64,000 bases of DNA from Enoplolaimus lenunculus (taxonomy: Eukaryota > Nematoda > Enoplea > Enoplida > Thoracostomopsidae). Positions 21,201 to 31,959 of this stretch are shown in pieces (the stretch's first letter is position 1; every line of letters begins with the position of its first letter). Made by a program: the position numbers and the translations under genes. The notes beneath the pieces are model-generated. The model searched no databases. It saw nothing but the letters and a program-made list of their open reading frames with translations, and was not told where the DNA came from. The stretch spans positions 1 to 64,000 of the forward strand of contig JASANG010003292.1 of NCBI GenBank assembly GCA_030248215.1, written 5' to 3'.

Positions 21201-24200
21201 GTATTAAAATTTTCCACTTTTCCCGTTTTCCATCCAAAACCTATGCTTCAGATTTTCCCTACCAACCCAAAGAAAAATTTAGGCATTAAAATTTTCCACT
21301 TTTCCCGTTTTCCAACCAAAACCTATGCTTCAGATTATCCCTACCAACCCAAAGGTAAAAATTTAGGCATTAAAATTTTCCACTTTTCCCGTTTTCCAAC
21401 CAAAAACCTATGCTTCAGATTTTCCCTAACAACCCAAGGTAAAATCTAGGCATTAAAATTTTCCACTTTTCCCGTTTTCCAACCAAAACCTATGCTTCAG
21501 ATATCCTCCACCAACCCAGGGTAAATCTAGGCATTAAAATTTTCCATATTTCCCGTTTTCCAACCAAAATCTATGCTTCAGATTTTCCCTACCAACCTAA
21601 GGTAAATCTAGGCCTTTAAATTTTCCACTTTTCCCGTTTTCCAACCAACATCTATGCTTCAGATATTCCCCACCAACCTAGGATAAATCTAGGTATTAAA
21701 ATTTTCCACTTTTCCCGTTTTCCATCCAAAACCTATGCTTCAGATTTTCCCTACCAACCCAAAGAAAAATTTAGGCATTAAAATTTTCCACTTTTCCCGT
21801 TTTCCAACCAAAACCTATGCTTCAGACTTTCCCTACCAACCCAAATGTAAAAACATAGGCATTAAAATTTTCCACTTTTCCCGTTTTCCAGCCAAAACCT
21901 ATGCTCCAGATTTTTCCTACCATCCCAGGTTTCCAACCGAAACCTTTGCTTCAGATTTTCCCTACCAACCCAGGGTAAAAATCTAGGCATTTGAATTTTC
22001 CACTTTTCCCGTTTTCCAACCAAAACCTATGCTTCAGATTTTCCTTACCAACCCAGGGGTAAAATCTAGGCATTAGAATTTTCCACTTTTCCCGTTTTCC
22101 AACCATTGCTTTAGATTTCTCTTACTAACCAAGAAAATATCTTGGCATTTCAATTTTCCACTTTTCCCGTTTTCCAACCAAAACATATGCTTCAGATTTT
22201 CCCATCCAGGGTAAAAATCTAGGCATTAGAACTTTCCACTTTTCCTGTTTTCCAACCAAATCCTGTATTTCAAATTTTCTCTACCAACCCAGAATAAAAA
22301 TCTAGGCATTAAAATTTTCCACTTTTCCCGTTTTCACCTACGCTTCTGATTTTCCCTACCAAGCCAGGGGGAAATCTAGGCATTAGAATTTTCCACTTTT
22401 CCCGTTTCCAACCAAAACCTATGCTTCAGATTTTCCCTACCAACCCAGGGGAAAATCTAGGCATTAGAATTTTCCACTTTTCCCGTTTTCCAACCAAAAC
22501 CTATGCTTCAAATTATCCCTACCAACCCAGGGGAAAAACTAGGCGTTAGAATTTTCCACTTTTCCCGTCCCCCAACAAAAACCCTTCTCACATACCCCCC
22601 CCCCCCACGAAATATATAAGGCATTAAATTTTCCACTTTTCCCGTTTTCCATCCAAAACCTATGCTCCAGATTTTTCCTTCCATCCCAGGTTTCCAACCG
22701 AAACCTTTGCTTCAGATTTTCCCTACCAACCCAGGGTAAAAATCTAGGCATTTGAATTTTCCACTTTTCCCGTTTTCCAACCAAAACCTATGCTTCAGAA
22801 TTTCCTTACCAACCCAGGGGTAAAATCTAGGCATTAGAATTTTCCACTTTTCCCGTTCTCCAACCATTGCTTTAGATTTCTCTTACTAACCAAGAAAATA
22901 TCTTGGCATTTCAATTTTCCACTTTTCCCGTTTTCCAACCAAAACATATGCTTCAGATTTTCCCATCCAGGGTAAAAATCTAGGCATTAGAATTTTCCAC
23001 TTTTCCCGTTTTCCAACCAAAACCTATGCTTCAGATTTACCCTACCAAGCCAGGGTAAATCTAGGCATTAAAATTTTCAACTTTTCCCGTTTTCCAACCA
23101 AAACCTATGCTTCAGATATCCTCCACCAACCCAGGGTAAATCTAGGCATTAAAATTTTCCATATTTCCCGTTTTCCAACCAAAATCTATGCTTCAGATTT
23201 TCCCTACCAACCTAAGGTAAATCTAGGCCTTTAAATTTTCCACTTTTCCCGTTTTCCAACCAAAATCTATGCTTCAGATATTCCCCCACCAACCTAGGAT
23301 AAATCTAGGTATTAAAATTTTCCACTTTTCCCGTTTTCCATCCAAAACCTATGCTTCAGATTTTCCCTACCAACCCAAAGAAAAATTTAGGCATTAAAAT
23401 TTTCCACTTTTCCCGTTTTCCAACCAAAACCTATGCTTCAGATTATCCCTACCAACCCAAAGGTAAAAATTTAGGCATTAAAATTTTCCACTTTTCCCGT
23501 TTTCCAACCAAAAACCTATGCTTCAGATTTTCCCTAACAACCCAAGGTAAAATCTAGGCATTAAAATTTTCCACTTTTCCCGTTTTCCAACCAAAACCTA
23601 TGCTTCAGATATCCTCCACCAACCCAGGGTAAATCTAGGCATTAAAATTTTCCATATTTCCCGTTTTCCAACCAAAATCTATGCTTCAGATTTTCCCTAC
23701 CAACCCAAAGGTAAAAATTTAGGCATTAAAATTTTCCACTTTTCCCGTTTTCCAGCCAAAACCTATGCTCCAGATTTTTCCTTCCATCCCAGGTTTCCAA
23801 CCGAAACCTTTGCTTCAGATTTTCCCTACCAACCCAGGGTAAAAATCTAGGCATTTGAATTTTCCACTTTTCCCGTTTTCCAACCAAAACCTATGCTTCA
23901 GAATTTCCTTACCAACCCAGGGGTAAAATCTAGGCATTAGAATTTTCCACTTTTCCCGTTCTCCAACCATTGCTTTAGATTTCTCTTACTAACCAAGAAA
24001 ATATCTTGGCATTTCAATTTTCCACTTTTCCCGTTTTCCAACCAAAACATATGCTTCAGATTTTCCCATCCAGGGTAAAAATCTAGGCATTAGAATTTTC
24101 CACTTTTCCCGTTTTCCAACCAAAACCTATGCTTCAGATTTACCCTACCAAGCCAGGGTAAATCTAGGCATTAAAATTTTCAACTTTTCCCGTTTTCCAA

Positions 24201-25837
24201 CCAAAACCTATGCTTCAGATATCCTCCACCAACCCAGGGTAAATCTAGGCATTAAAATTTTCCATATTTCCCGTTTTCCAACCAAAATCTATGCTTCAGA
24301 TTTTCCCTACCAACCTAAGGTAAATCTAGGCCTTTAAATTTTCCACTTTTCCCGTTTTCCAACCAAAATCTATGCTTCAGATATTCCCCACCAACCTAGG
24401 ATAAATCTAGGTATTAAAATTTTCCACTTTTCCCGTTTTCCATCCAAAACCTATGCTTCAGATTTTCCCTACCAACCCAAAGAAAAATTTAGGCATTAAA
24501 ATTTTCCACTTTTCCCGTTTTCCAACCAAAACCTATGCTTCAGATTATCCCTACCAACCCAAAGGTAAAAATTTAGGCATTAAAATTTTCCACTTTTCCC
24601 GTTTTCCAACCAAAAACCTATGCTTCAGATTTTCCCTAACAACCCAAGGTAAAATCTAGGCATTAAAATTTTCCACTTTTCCCGTTTTCCAACCAAAACC
24701 TATGCTTCAGATATCCTCCACCAACCCAGGGTAAATCTAGGCATTAAAATTTTCCATATTTCCCGTTTTCCAACCAAAATCTATGCTTCAGATTTTCCCT
24801 ACCAACCTAAGGTAAATCTAGGCCTTTAAATTTTCCACTTTTCCCGTTTTCCAACCAAAATCTATGCTTCAGATATTCCCCACCAACCTAGGATAAATCT
24901 AGGTATTAAAATTTTCCACTTTTCCCGTTTTCCATCCAAAACCTATGCTTCAGATTTTCCCTACCAACCCAAAGAAAAATTTAGGCATTAAAATTTTCCA
25001 CTTTTCCCGTTTTCCAACCAAAACCTATGCTTCAGATTTTCCCTACCAACCCAAAGGTAAAAATTTAGGCATTAAAATTTTCCACTTTTCCCGTTTTCCA
25101 GCCAAAACCTATGCTCCAGATTTTTCCTACCATCCCAGGTTTCCAACCGAAACCTTTGCTTCAGGTTTTCCCTACCAACCCAGGGTAAAAATCTAGGCAT
25201 TTGAATTTTCCACTTTTCCCGTTTTCCAACCAAAACCTATGCTTCAGATTTTCCTTACCAACCCAGGGGTAAAATCTAGGCATTAGAATTTTCCACTTTT
25301 CCCGTTTTCCAACCATTGCTTTAGATTTCTCTTACTAACCAAGAAAATATCTTGGCATTTCAATTTTCCACTTTTCCCGTTTTCCAACCAAAACATATGC
25401 TTCAGATTTTCCCATCCAGGGTAAAAATCTAGGCATTAGAACTTTCCACTTTTCCTGTTTTCCAACCAAATCCTGTATTTCAAATTTTCTCTACCAACCC
25501 AGAATAAAAATCTAGGCATTAAAATTTTCCACTTTTCCCGTTTTCACCTACGCTTCTGATTTTCCCTACCAAGCCAGGGGGAAATCTAGGCATTAGAATT
25601 TTCCACTTTTCCCGTTTCCAACCAAAACCTATGCTTCAGATTTTCCCTACCAACCCAGGGGAAAATCTAGGCATTAGAATTTTCCACTTTTCCCGTTTTC
25701 CAACCAAAACCTATGCTTCAAATTATCCCTACCAACCCAGGGGAAAATCTAGGCATTAGAATTTTCCACTTTTCCCGATTTCCAACCAAAACCTATGCTT
25801 CAGATTTTCCCTACCAACCCAGGGTAAAATCTAGGCA
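18291..25837 (+). repeat. Main satellite array, about 81-bp monomers
   Basis: Some 90 tandem monomers with consensus blocks TTTTCCACTTTTCCCG, TTTTCCAACCAAAACCTATG, CTTCAGATTTTCCCTACC, AACCCAGGGTAAA and TCTAGGCATTAAAA. Spacing measured at 18,491/18,572/18,653 is 81 bp. Monomer variants (CATATTTCCCG, CCTTTAAATTTTCC, AACCATTGCTTTAGATTTC, and others) recur in fixed order, so the array has higher-order structure. Since 81 is a multiple of three, long open frames run through it; these are by-products of the period. Confidence 0.97.
19979..25760 (+). repeat. Higher-order repeats within the satellite (1,102, 2,108 and 3,210 bp)
   Basis: The same multi-monomer block starts at 19,979, 21,243, 23,351 and 24,453. 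The block at 21,243 recurs at 24,453 (3,210 bp away), with 21,735 matching 24,945, 21,887 matching 25,097, and the unusual junction TTTTCACCTACGCTTCTG near 22,331 matching 25,541. Offsets 2,108 (21,243 to 23,351) and 1,102 (23,351 to 24,453) add to 3,210. The array therefore grew by duplicating kilobase segments, probably by unequal exchange. Confidence 0.85.
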
Positions 25838-26106
25838 TTAACCCTCTCACATGAATATTTTCTATTTCCCCTAAGACCTACCTTTATGCTACGATTCGAA
25901 CTCCAGTGACTGGAGTGGGAGGCGTATACCATCACCACTCAGCTATAGGAGCTTGATGCTCGAGCCCGAGGGGGCTCTCCCGTCTTGTGGCGATTTAGTA
26001 CTATGTATACGTGTTGCAATTGTTAAACACGGTGCGATATATACTATTTAACGTATATATACTGCGCTGAGTTGCCTACAGGCAGCTCAATGTGAGAAGG
26101 GTTTAA
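25838..26106 (-). mobile_element. piggyBac-like MITE carrying a tRNA-Gly-like segment, copy 1
   Basis: Bounded by TTAA (25,838-25,841 and 26,103-26,106) with ends CCCTCTCACAT and ATGTGAGAAGGGT, the TTAA/CCC form expected of piggyBac-type elements. On the minus strand the middle carries an A-box-like TAGCTGAGTGGTGATGG, GCCTCCCACTCCAG (like the anticodon arm of tRNA-Gly-CCC) and a B-box GAGTTCGAATC (in this copy GAGTTCGAATCGTAGC). It has inserted at the right end of the satellite. It has no transposase and depends on an enzyme encoded elsewhere. The second copy is at 39,249-39,519. Confidence 0.8.
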
Positions 26107-26580
26107 ATTTTTTTAATTTTTCTACCAAATCAGCGGAAAATTTGGCCGTCATACAGGAGTGGCTGCGCTGCACTCCTGGTTATAAGTTTTCCACCGTGGA
26201 AAACTGGAAGCCCCTGTGCTATACATTGGGCGAAAATTACAAGACCTAATCACCAACTGGTAATACTACACACATTTAAGAATACGAGCCTAGGATTCGA
26301 TGAAATTTTGACTAGTCTGTTGTAACCTGCATCTCTATACAGTGGAGCCTGGCACCGCGTGGACGCTTCCCTATAAGCGTGTCTCTTTCGTTCGGTTTTC
26401 AATATACAATGAAAATTATGTTTTTTATTTTGATAGGCGCATTCGGCCACTTCAAATGTTGAAAATATTGAAACATTTTACAGTTGCTAAAAAACAAGAA
26501 ACGCGTTTTAATGCAATGAGCCATTTGATCAGCGAAGCCTATAGCTACGAAATTATCTAACAATGTTCTATTCGTACTAT

Positions 26581-26781
26581 GGCCAATCTTACTTTTAGGG
26601 CCGTAACATTAGATTAAGCGTATTCATAAGCCGAAACCTCTAAGCCTAAGCGTTGCAAAAGCGTATTCCTAAGCGAAAGCCTAAGCCGAAGCAAAAAAAT
26701 GTAGTCTAGAAAATGTAAGCCTACTTTTTTACAGACGCACCACAAACCGTGATGCCCTAAAACTAACATGGGCCCGGGGCC
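26581..26781. mobile_element. MITE family F with perfect 8-bp target duplication
   Basis: Begins GGCCAATCTTACTTTTAGGG, ends CTAACATGGGCCCGGGGCC, and is flanked by CGTACTAT (26,573-26,580 and 26,782-26,789). The middle has repeated AAGCCTAAGC and CCTAAGCGAAAGCC units. No coding capacity. Confidence 0.8.
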
Positions 26782-27072
26782 CGTACTATTATACTTTAGT
26801 GCCAAAAATAACAGATTAATTTTCATTGGGCAACTACAATTCGAGGTAAGCTTTGATTGGCTATCTACATTTATATTTTGATTTAAGTTGACAATCCAAA
26901 AACAGCTTTTATTACTTTTTTATGGTTTAGTACCCAGGCCGCCAATGAAATTCGGTTCAATAATGTAATCAAAGTGTTATTTGCCCGTTAAAAATACTCT
27001 GATATTATCTTCGTCATCGACTATACAGCAATTTTCATTGGCTGATTTTGTATTCAAGATGTATCATAATTC

Positions 27073-27235
27073 AATGGTGTGCCCACCGGGGGCACTAAGG
27101 GGCCGCGCCCCCCAAATTTGGATGGTGCCCCCAAATAGGCTCGGTGTAAAAGTAAACAACTTGAATTGCAATTGTAGTGGCCCCCCCAAAATTATTCGGG
27201 GCCTTCTAAAATATTTTTCTGTGGGCGCCGTGTCA
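27073..27235. repeat. Dispersed G/C-rich short repeat, copy 1
   Basis: GGGGGCACTAAGGGGCCGCG, CCCAAATTTGG and GTAAAAGTAAACAA with AATTGCAATTGTAG are shared with 30,255-30,412. Likely a short non-autonomous transposon. Ends are not well defined. Confidence 0.5.
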
Positions 27236-27367
27236 TAATTCATTATTCTCAGTGAAATACTACGGATCCGTCGTCAAGGTGCATGTGAGCCATATATTAG
27301 GCTCTTCTTCAAATATTTTCGCGCTCGTTCCTCTTTTCATACTGAAGTCGGTGCGGGTCTGCCTGAC

Positions 27368-27514
27368 TCAGGCCTGTAGTCGACTTACCTCAGTAGGGGG
27401 ATAAAAATTTTGGCATACAAGGGCTTTCGATGGCTTACAACCAAGGTTGAAAATTTTCTAGGACAGCCAAAGTTTTTCCATGGGGGGCTGAACCTCCTTG
27501 GTACGGACCCGGCC
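27368..27514. mobile_element. MITE family B copy
   Basis: Ends CAGGCCTGTAGTCGAC and CGGACCCGGCCTG enclose the family core AAGGTTGAAAATTTTCTAGG in reverse orientation to the copy at 36,585. The core and length fit family B; no target duplication is clear. Confidence 0.6.
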
Positions 27515-28634
27515 TGATGTGATGCAAAAATACCAAACCCAACTTCGCAATGGTTTTCCGTGCGACCAATAGACTTTTAAAAACAAATGTTAACTGTTGA
27601 TTGGCCGAATCTTGCAAATGTTATTTTATTCGTTAGATTCTGCCCAATGAAAATATAGTGCATGTATACCATTTGTGATTATCAACATACGATTGGAAAT
27701 TTTAGCCAATCACCGTCCAGCTCACTTCCTTTAGTTTTAAGCTTTAACCAATCAAAAAACAGATTACTTGCTTCAGTTAAATTATATTATGCTCTGTGTA
27801 CAACGTAGTTATGCGCATAAATGCGAAATGTTTTTACTGCCTGCCGTTTAAAATATCGTCGACTATGCAATATAATAATATAAGGTGTATAATGTTTCTG
27901 TATTTTTCGAAAGCAGTTGTTAACTACAAGACTACTGCTAACGGGTGCGTATTATTGGAAATTGTAAATATTTTGGAAAACTGGCTAACATTAAAGTTGG
28001 CACCATTGTACAAGTTAACACGTTTTGGTTTCGAAATATATGCCTAAATACCGATTGTTTTAAGCATTACTTTCATTCCAAGTTTACTGCTTGCCTGGAA
28101 AACTGCAGACACGTACTGCTGAAAAGCTGATTTTATACTTTTCGGAGACCAATAGCAACTTTGGACGGTAGGGCTAAAATTTTTTATTTCCATTGTTGAA
28201 AGGCACTCTGATCACTGTCCATATGAGATCTTTTCTTATAAGATGCTGCTTAACTAAAAATTTCTACCAATGATAATGTAGGGAACTAGACGGCAGAAAG
28301 CAACAGGCCGAAAACCAAATACAGGCATTTAGGCAGCACTAGACTTTGCCTGGTAGTACCTTGGCTAGTAGTGTAACGATCATTAGAACTGAATCCGGGC
28401 ACATTTGGGTTCTCAAGGGCACTACCGTTTTCCATATACACGGACATCGGCAGTTTTGCTCTTATTTTTTTCACCAAGTACACGTTAAACATACAACGTA
28501 CAGAAGATTGTGGCGTATGGAATATATATGTGTATACTGAATATTAAACATTGTTTGCGCTCGTGTTGATGTGTTACGCTATAGATAGGGGTTTTTAGAA
28601 AAATACAAATGGAACTAATGGCTGTTGGTACCGA

Positions 28635-28725
28635 TAGGCCCGTAGCCAGCACACCATTTTTTAGTGGTGCCAAAATTTTCCAAAGTGAGCCCCTCCTGCC
28701 CCCCCCTCCTTTGGCTACGGGCCCG
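28635..28725. mobile_element. Miniature MITE family B copy, 91 bp, perfect 8-bp duplication
   Basis: TAGGCCCGTAGCCAGC at the left and TTTGGCTACGGGCCCG at the right, flanked by GGTACCGA (28,627-28,634 and 28,726-28,733). It keeps the inverted ends but has lost about 70 bp of the usual core, so the ends alone were enough for insertion, or the deletion followed. Confidence 0.8.
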
Positions 28726-28733
28726 GGTACCGA

Positions 28734-30254
28734 GGAATAGATCACAAGTTGTCGCTATTTGTGTCTCAATAGATATTGGCACACATTTTCGGGTGTTTTA
28801 ATTGACTGTTTTGTGTATAACAGGAATTGGCGTATCCTATAAAAGCGTTTTTGGGCCGAAAAACTACCGAAAATTTTAAATTATATCTGTTTTCAGAATT
28901 CAGTTTTGCGCTGGTATTCTTGTCTTTCCTCCAAAAATGTATTTTGTCAGTTCCCCCCTCCAGTGGTTGAAAAGAAAATTCACGGCTTCAACTGGTATGT
29001 TCGCTGAAGTGCGTATTTAGTTGCATTTGTGTGTGTCTTTAAAATGTATGTTGTTTATCTGTGTGTAACGTAAATATAACACAAAATGTTTAAACGTACA
29101 CATTACTACACTGCTTGCTGCCTTGTGATTCTACTGGAAATGTGAGTCTGTGCTTTTAGCATATGTGTATGTTTTGACCGTTATGTTTACGAATATGTTA
29201 ATATGTGTATTTATTTAATATCTACTGAGATATTGGAACACTTATACGTGTTGTGTATACGAAAGATTTGTTGATTGCTAGTTTATGTTAATATGTGTAT
29301 AGACGAAATTTTCAAAAGGCACAATTTAGATACAATGCAATATCGTTTGTATTATTATGTCTAAGTGTGTGTAACTTCAATGTGAATTTGTGGTTTGTGC
29401 ATTGTGCCTATCCACATACCCACAGTCGGATTAATGTAAACCAATATATCGAAGGCTTAGCCATCTGGTTACTTTGGCCAGGGGATGTGCCACAACAGAA
29501 TAATTGAACAAAATTGGGAAGCCAAACGCAATTCTAATACTGTATCTGGATATAAAATTTCGCATATGATCATTGTTGTATGTGAGGGGCTACGGGCTTC
29601 GGTGGCCCCCTTGGATACGTAAGTAATTCTGAGCACAAATTTGTGTGGCGATCTGTATGTATAGTTTGAACGGCTGTATTCAAGTAATATTTTGTTATGT
29701 GTGGCGAGTTTGTGACGCGTTATGTATCGAAATAGGCATATTTTGGTGCTTGTGCACGAATCGATATTTACTGCGAGACGTATTTTGCGACCAATATGTA
29801 GAAATGGGTTTTATGTTAATATGTGTGTAACATTGAAATATATATATGTAGTGTGGATATTGAACATGTGTGTAAACTTGAATATAGACACGCGTAGTTA
29901 GAGTGGTGTATAATAACCATAGAAATATTTAAGTGTATAATTTTCCACGGTCGTATTATAGTTTGTTCAAATCGAGCTTGTGTTTGCGTGCGTAGTATAA
30001 TATGTTGTATACAACGACGAACGAAAACGGCTGCATATTACTGTTTGTGTATAAAAACGTCGTCAAACGCATATAATAGAGATAAAAAATACGGCGTATT
30101 TTGTTGGATTTTTTGATTCACATAATAATAATAAGGTTCGTAAACCTGATGACCCCAAGAATGTGTGAAATATTATAGGTTTGCCAAACGTTCAGCGAAT
30201 TCAGTTGTCTTCATGTAATAACTGTCCGGGAATTAGTCTAGGCAAAACACATTG
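28734..30254. other. Gene-free low-complexity interval
   Basis: AT-rich with scattered TTAATATGTGTAT, GTGTGTAA and TATATATGTAGTGTGG motifs. This is cryptic simple repeat with no stable unit. Only short frames occur, and none resembles a protein. Confidence 0.5.
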
Positions 30255-30412
30255 GAGTTCACACGGGGGCATTGGGGAACCGTCCCCCGTCCCCGCAAAT
30301 TTGGCTGGTGTCCCTCAAATTGACTCAGTCTAAAAGTAAACAATATTGCAATTGTAGGTGGCGCAATAGAGCCATTCCAAAATGTAATTTTCTGCCGACG
30401 ACCCGGGCTAAG
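30255..30412. repeat. Dispersed G/C-rich short repeat, copy 2
   Basis: Shares ACGGGGGCATTGGGGAACCG, GCAAATTTGGCTGGTG and TCTAAAAGTAAACAATATTG with 27,073-27,235. Confidence 0.5.
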
Positions 30413-30932
30413 CAACATAGAATCGGTACAATGGCTAAAGTTTGTGATTTCCGACTTTTAAGCTAGGTCTACATTTCATAGCGTTGATTAATTTTTGCTT
30501 GCGAATTCCTTGTCGAACGAGATAGAAAGCGTACGCTCGATTTGCGTGTATACTTGACAGAGTACATGATGAGAATTTTGATGTTTTAGCTAAGTCGAAT
30601 CGGTTAAATTCAACATTTTGTAGTTGGTTCAATACGAAATGGTACGACGACAGTTCGGTGCCCCACATGTGTAAAAAATGCAAAATGAGGTTAAACACAA
30701 AAACTAGAAAGCATACAGTGCTAGAGAACAGAGTATAACAAATAGTGTATTCGCATGTACTCAGAGGGACTTAAAAATTTAAATTATTTACATGCCGGAA
30801 CGGTTGATCCTCGGTTGTAAATTAAAACTCATTCGTATGGTCCCATCCGTGGCTATAGGATACTTGATTGACATGGTTGCTGTTTGCGCGGCGGCTAGGG
30901 TATCATTCGACCGCCTCATCCAACCTGTGAGA

Positions 30933-31027
30933 CAGTGGCGGATCCAGGATCTCAAAATGGGGGGCCCAAAATTTCACAGCTAATAAACTTATTTTTGACC
31001 CACACATAAACCACGATCTATTGCCAT
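30933..31027. mobile_element. MITE family C copy (CAGTGGCGGATCC)
   Basis: Begins CAGTGGCGGATCCAGGATC and shares CAAAATTTCACAGCTAATAA and ACCCACACATAAACCA with the better-defined copy at 42,793-42,895. The right end is uncertain. Confidence 0.6.
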
Positions 31028-31782
31028 AAAATTGCTAAATACTTTTTGTCGAGATGCTGTTGGGGGCCAATCCAACAACGAGAAGCAACATATGTGGATT
31101 TCCAATATATAAGAAAATTAAAGCTTACAACCGAATCGAGCGAGACCTTGAATTGAAGCGAGCAACAGTTTGGTTTACGTGAATTGCGCCAAAGGCGCAA
31201 AATTTCTTGCACTCGCAGTTCATATCTGTTTTATCGGATGACCCCTAAGTGGCTGAAGTCCCTTCTCGGACATTGCAAACCGGTAGCCGAATTCCAATTG
31301 AATTTGTATTCCCTGCTACCAGTATGCGTATGAGGCGTGTAGGCAGCTCAGTTTGCTAGAGGGGACAAAAATTTTTCAGCAGTTGCTTACCAGTGTTTTC
31401 GATGACTCACAAGCAAGGTTGAAAATTTAAGGTGGTAATAAATTATTCCAGGGAGCTAGGGAGCTAAAATTATTGTAGGGGGATGAGCTTCTCTTGTTAG
31501 CTCCCCCTAACTACTGGACCAATCCATATATTTATTCGTATGTACAGTGTTGGGTGTCTTAATGCTGCGTTGTGTGTCTGTTGAAGTATAGTGAACGTAC
31601 TTTGTATTTATGTGTGTCCAGATATTGCTGATAATGAGTGACATGTTTTCTGTGTGCACTAAAATGCAGATGTATTAGATTATGCGAATGTTTGTCCATT
31701 GTGGTGATATACAGCAGTGTCATTTCGATGATCATGATACGTGTATTGTGCATAAATCGAACGTGAGAGTCTAATTTGACAC
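31028..31782. other. Gene-free interval with a decayed MITE B relic
   Basis: A weak reverse-orientation family B core (ACAAGCAAGGTTGAAAATTT near 31,411) lies in otherwise unassigned AT-rich DNA with GT-rich patches. No coding region is supportable. Confidence 0.4.
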
Positions 31783-31951
31783 CGGGCCCGCAGGCAAGGG
31801 GGCAAGGCAAGGGAGGCTCAGGCCGTCTGGAAAAATTTTGACCCCTTAAAAAATTTTCAACCTTGCTTATAATTCATCCAAAACCTTTTTAAATGCCCCA
31901 GATGAAAATTTTTTCAGCCCCACCTAGCAAGATGAGGTGGCTACGGGCGTG
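31783..31951. mobile_element. MITE family B copy with 8-bp duplication
   Basis: Begins CGGGCCCGCAGGCAAGG and ends GTGGCTACGGGCGTG. The flanking octamers TTTGACAC and TTTGACAA match at 7 of 8. The core contains AAAATTTTCAACCTTGCTTA. Confidence 0.8.
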
Positions 31952-31959
31952 TTTGACAA

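Larger units (their letters stand above)
17393..26293. mobile_element. Composite: MITE family A ends enclosing an 8-kb satellite
   Basis: The left end (17,393-17,650) carries CTAGAGCCCAAATTCTC, GCAACGATTATCAGTTATTAG, GGTTCGAAAATTAGGCCCAT and the hairpin CAGGAGTG/CACTCCTG. The right end (26,147-26,293) carries the same blocks in reverse complement: the hairpin at about 26,153, GAAAATTACAAGACCTAATC, CACCAACTGGTAATACTAC and CGAGCCTAGG. The stand-alone copies at 32,609-32,840 and 56,500-56,716 have the same terminal inverted repeats but no satellite. The simplest reading is that tandem repeats inside one MITE copy expanded into the array. No transposase is present. Confidence 0.7.
26790..28634. 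other. Gene-free interval rich in CCAAT/ATTGG motifs
   Basis: No supportable coding frame. Apart from the two repeats annotated inside it, the interval contains many ATTGGC/GCCAAT and TGATTGG/CCAATCA motifs (for example near 26,853, 27,035, 27,600, 27,705 and 27,749). It may be several decayed short repeats or a scattered regulatory region; nothing decides between these. Confidence 0.4.

Noticed and set aside
18915-25196. Many 66-98 codon open frames encoding repeated FPTNPKKNLGIKIFHFSRFP-like peptides
   Set aside because: They arise because the satellite period (81 bp) is a multiple of three. Frames occur on both strands, there is no start or splice context, and similar peptides recur wherever the satellite does.
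18291-25837. CRISPR-like array
   Set aside because: Units are directly abutting 81-bp satellite monomers without unique spacers, in eukaryotic DNA, and no cas genes are present.
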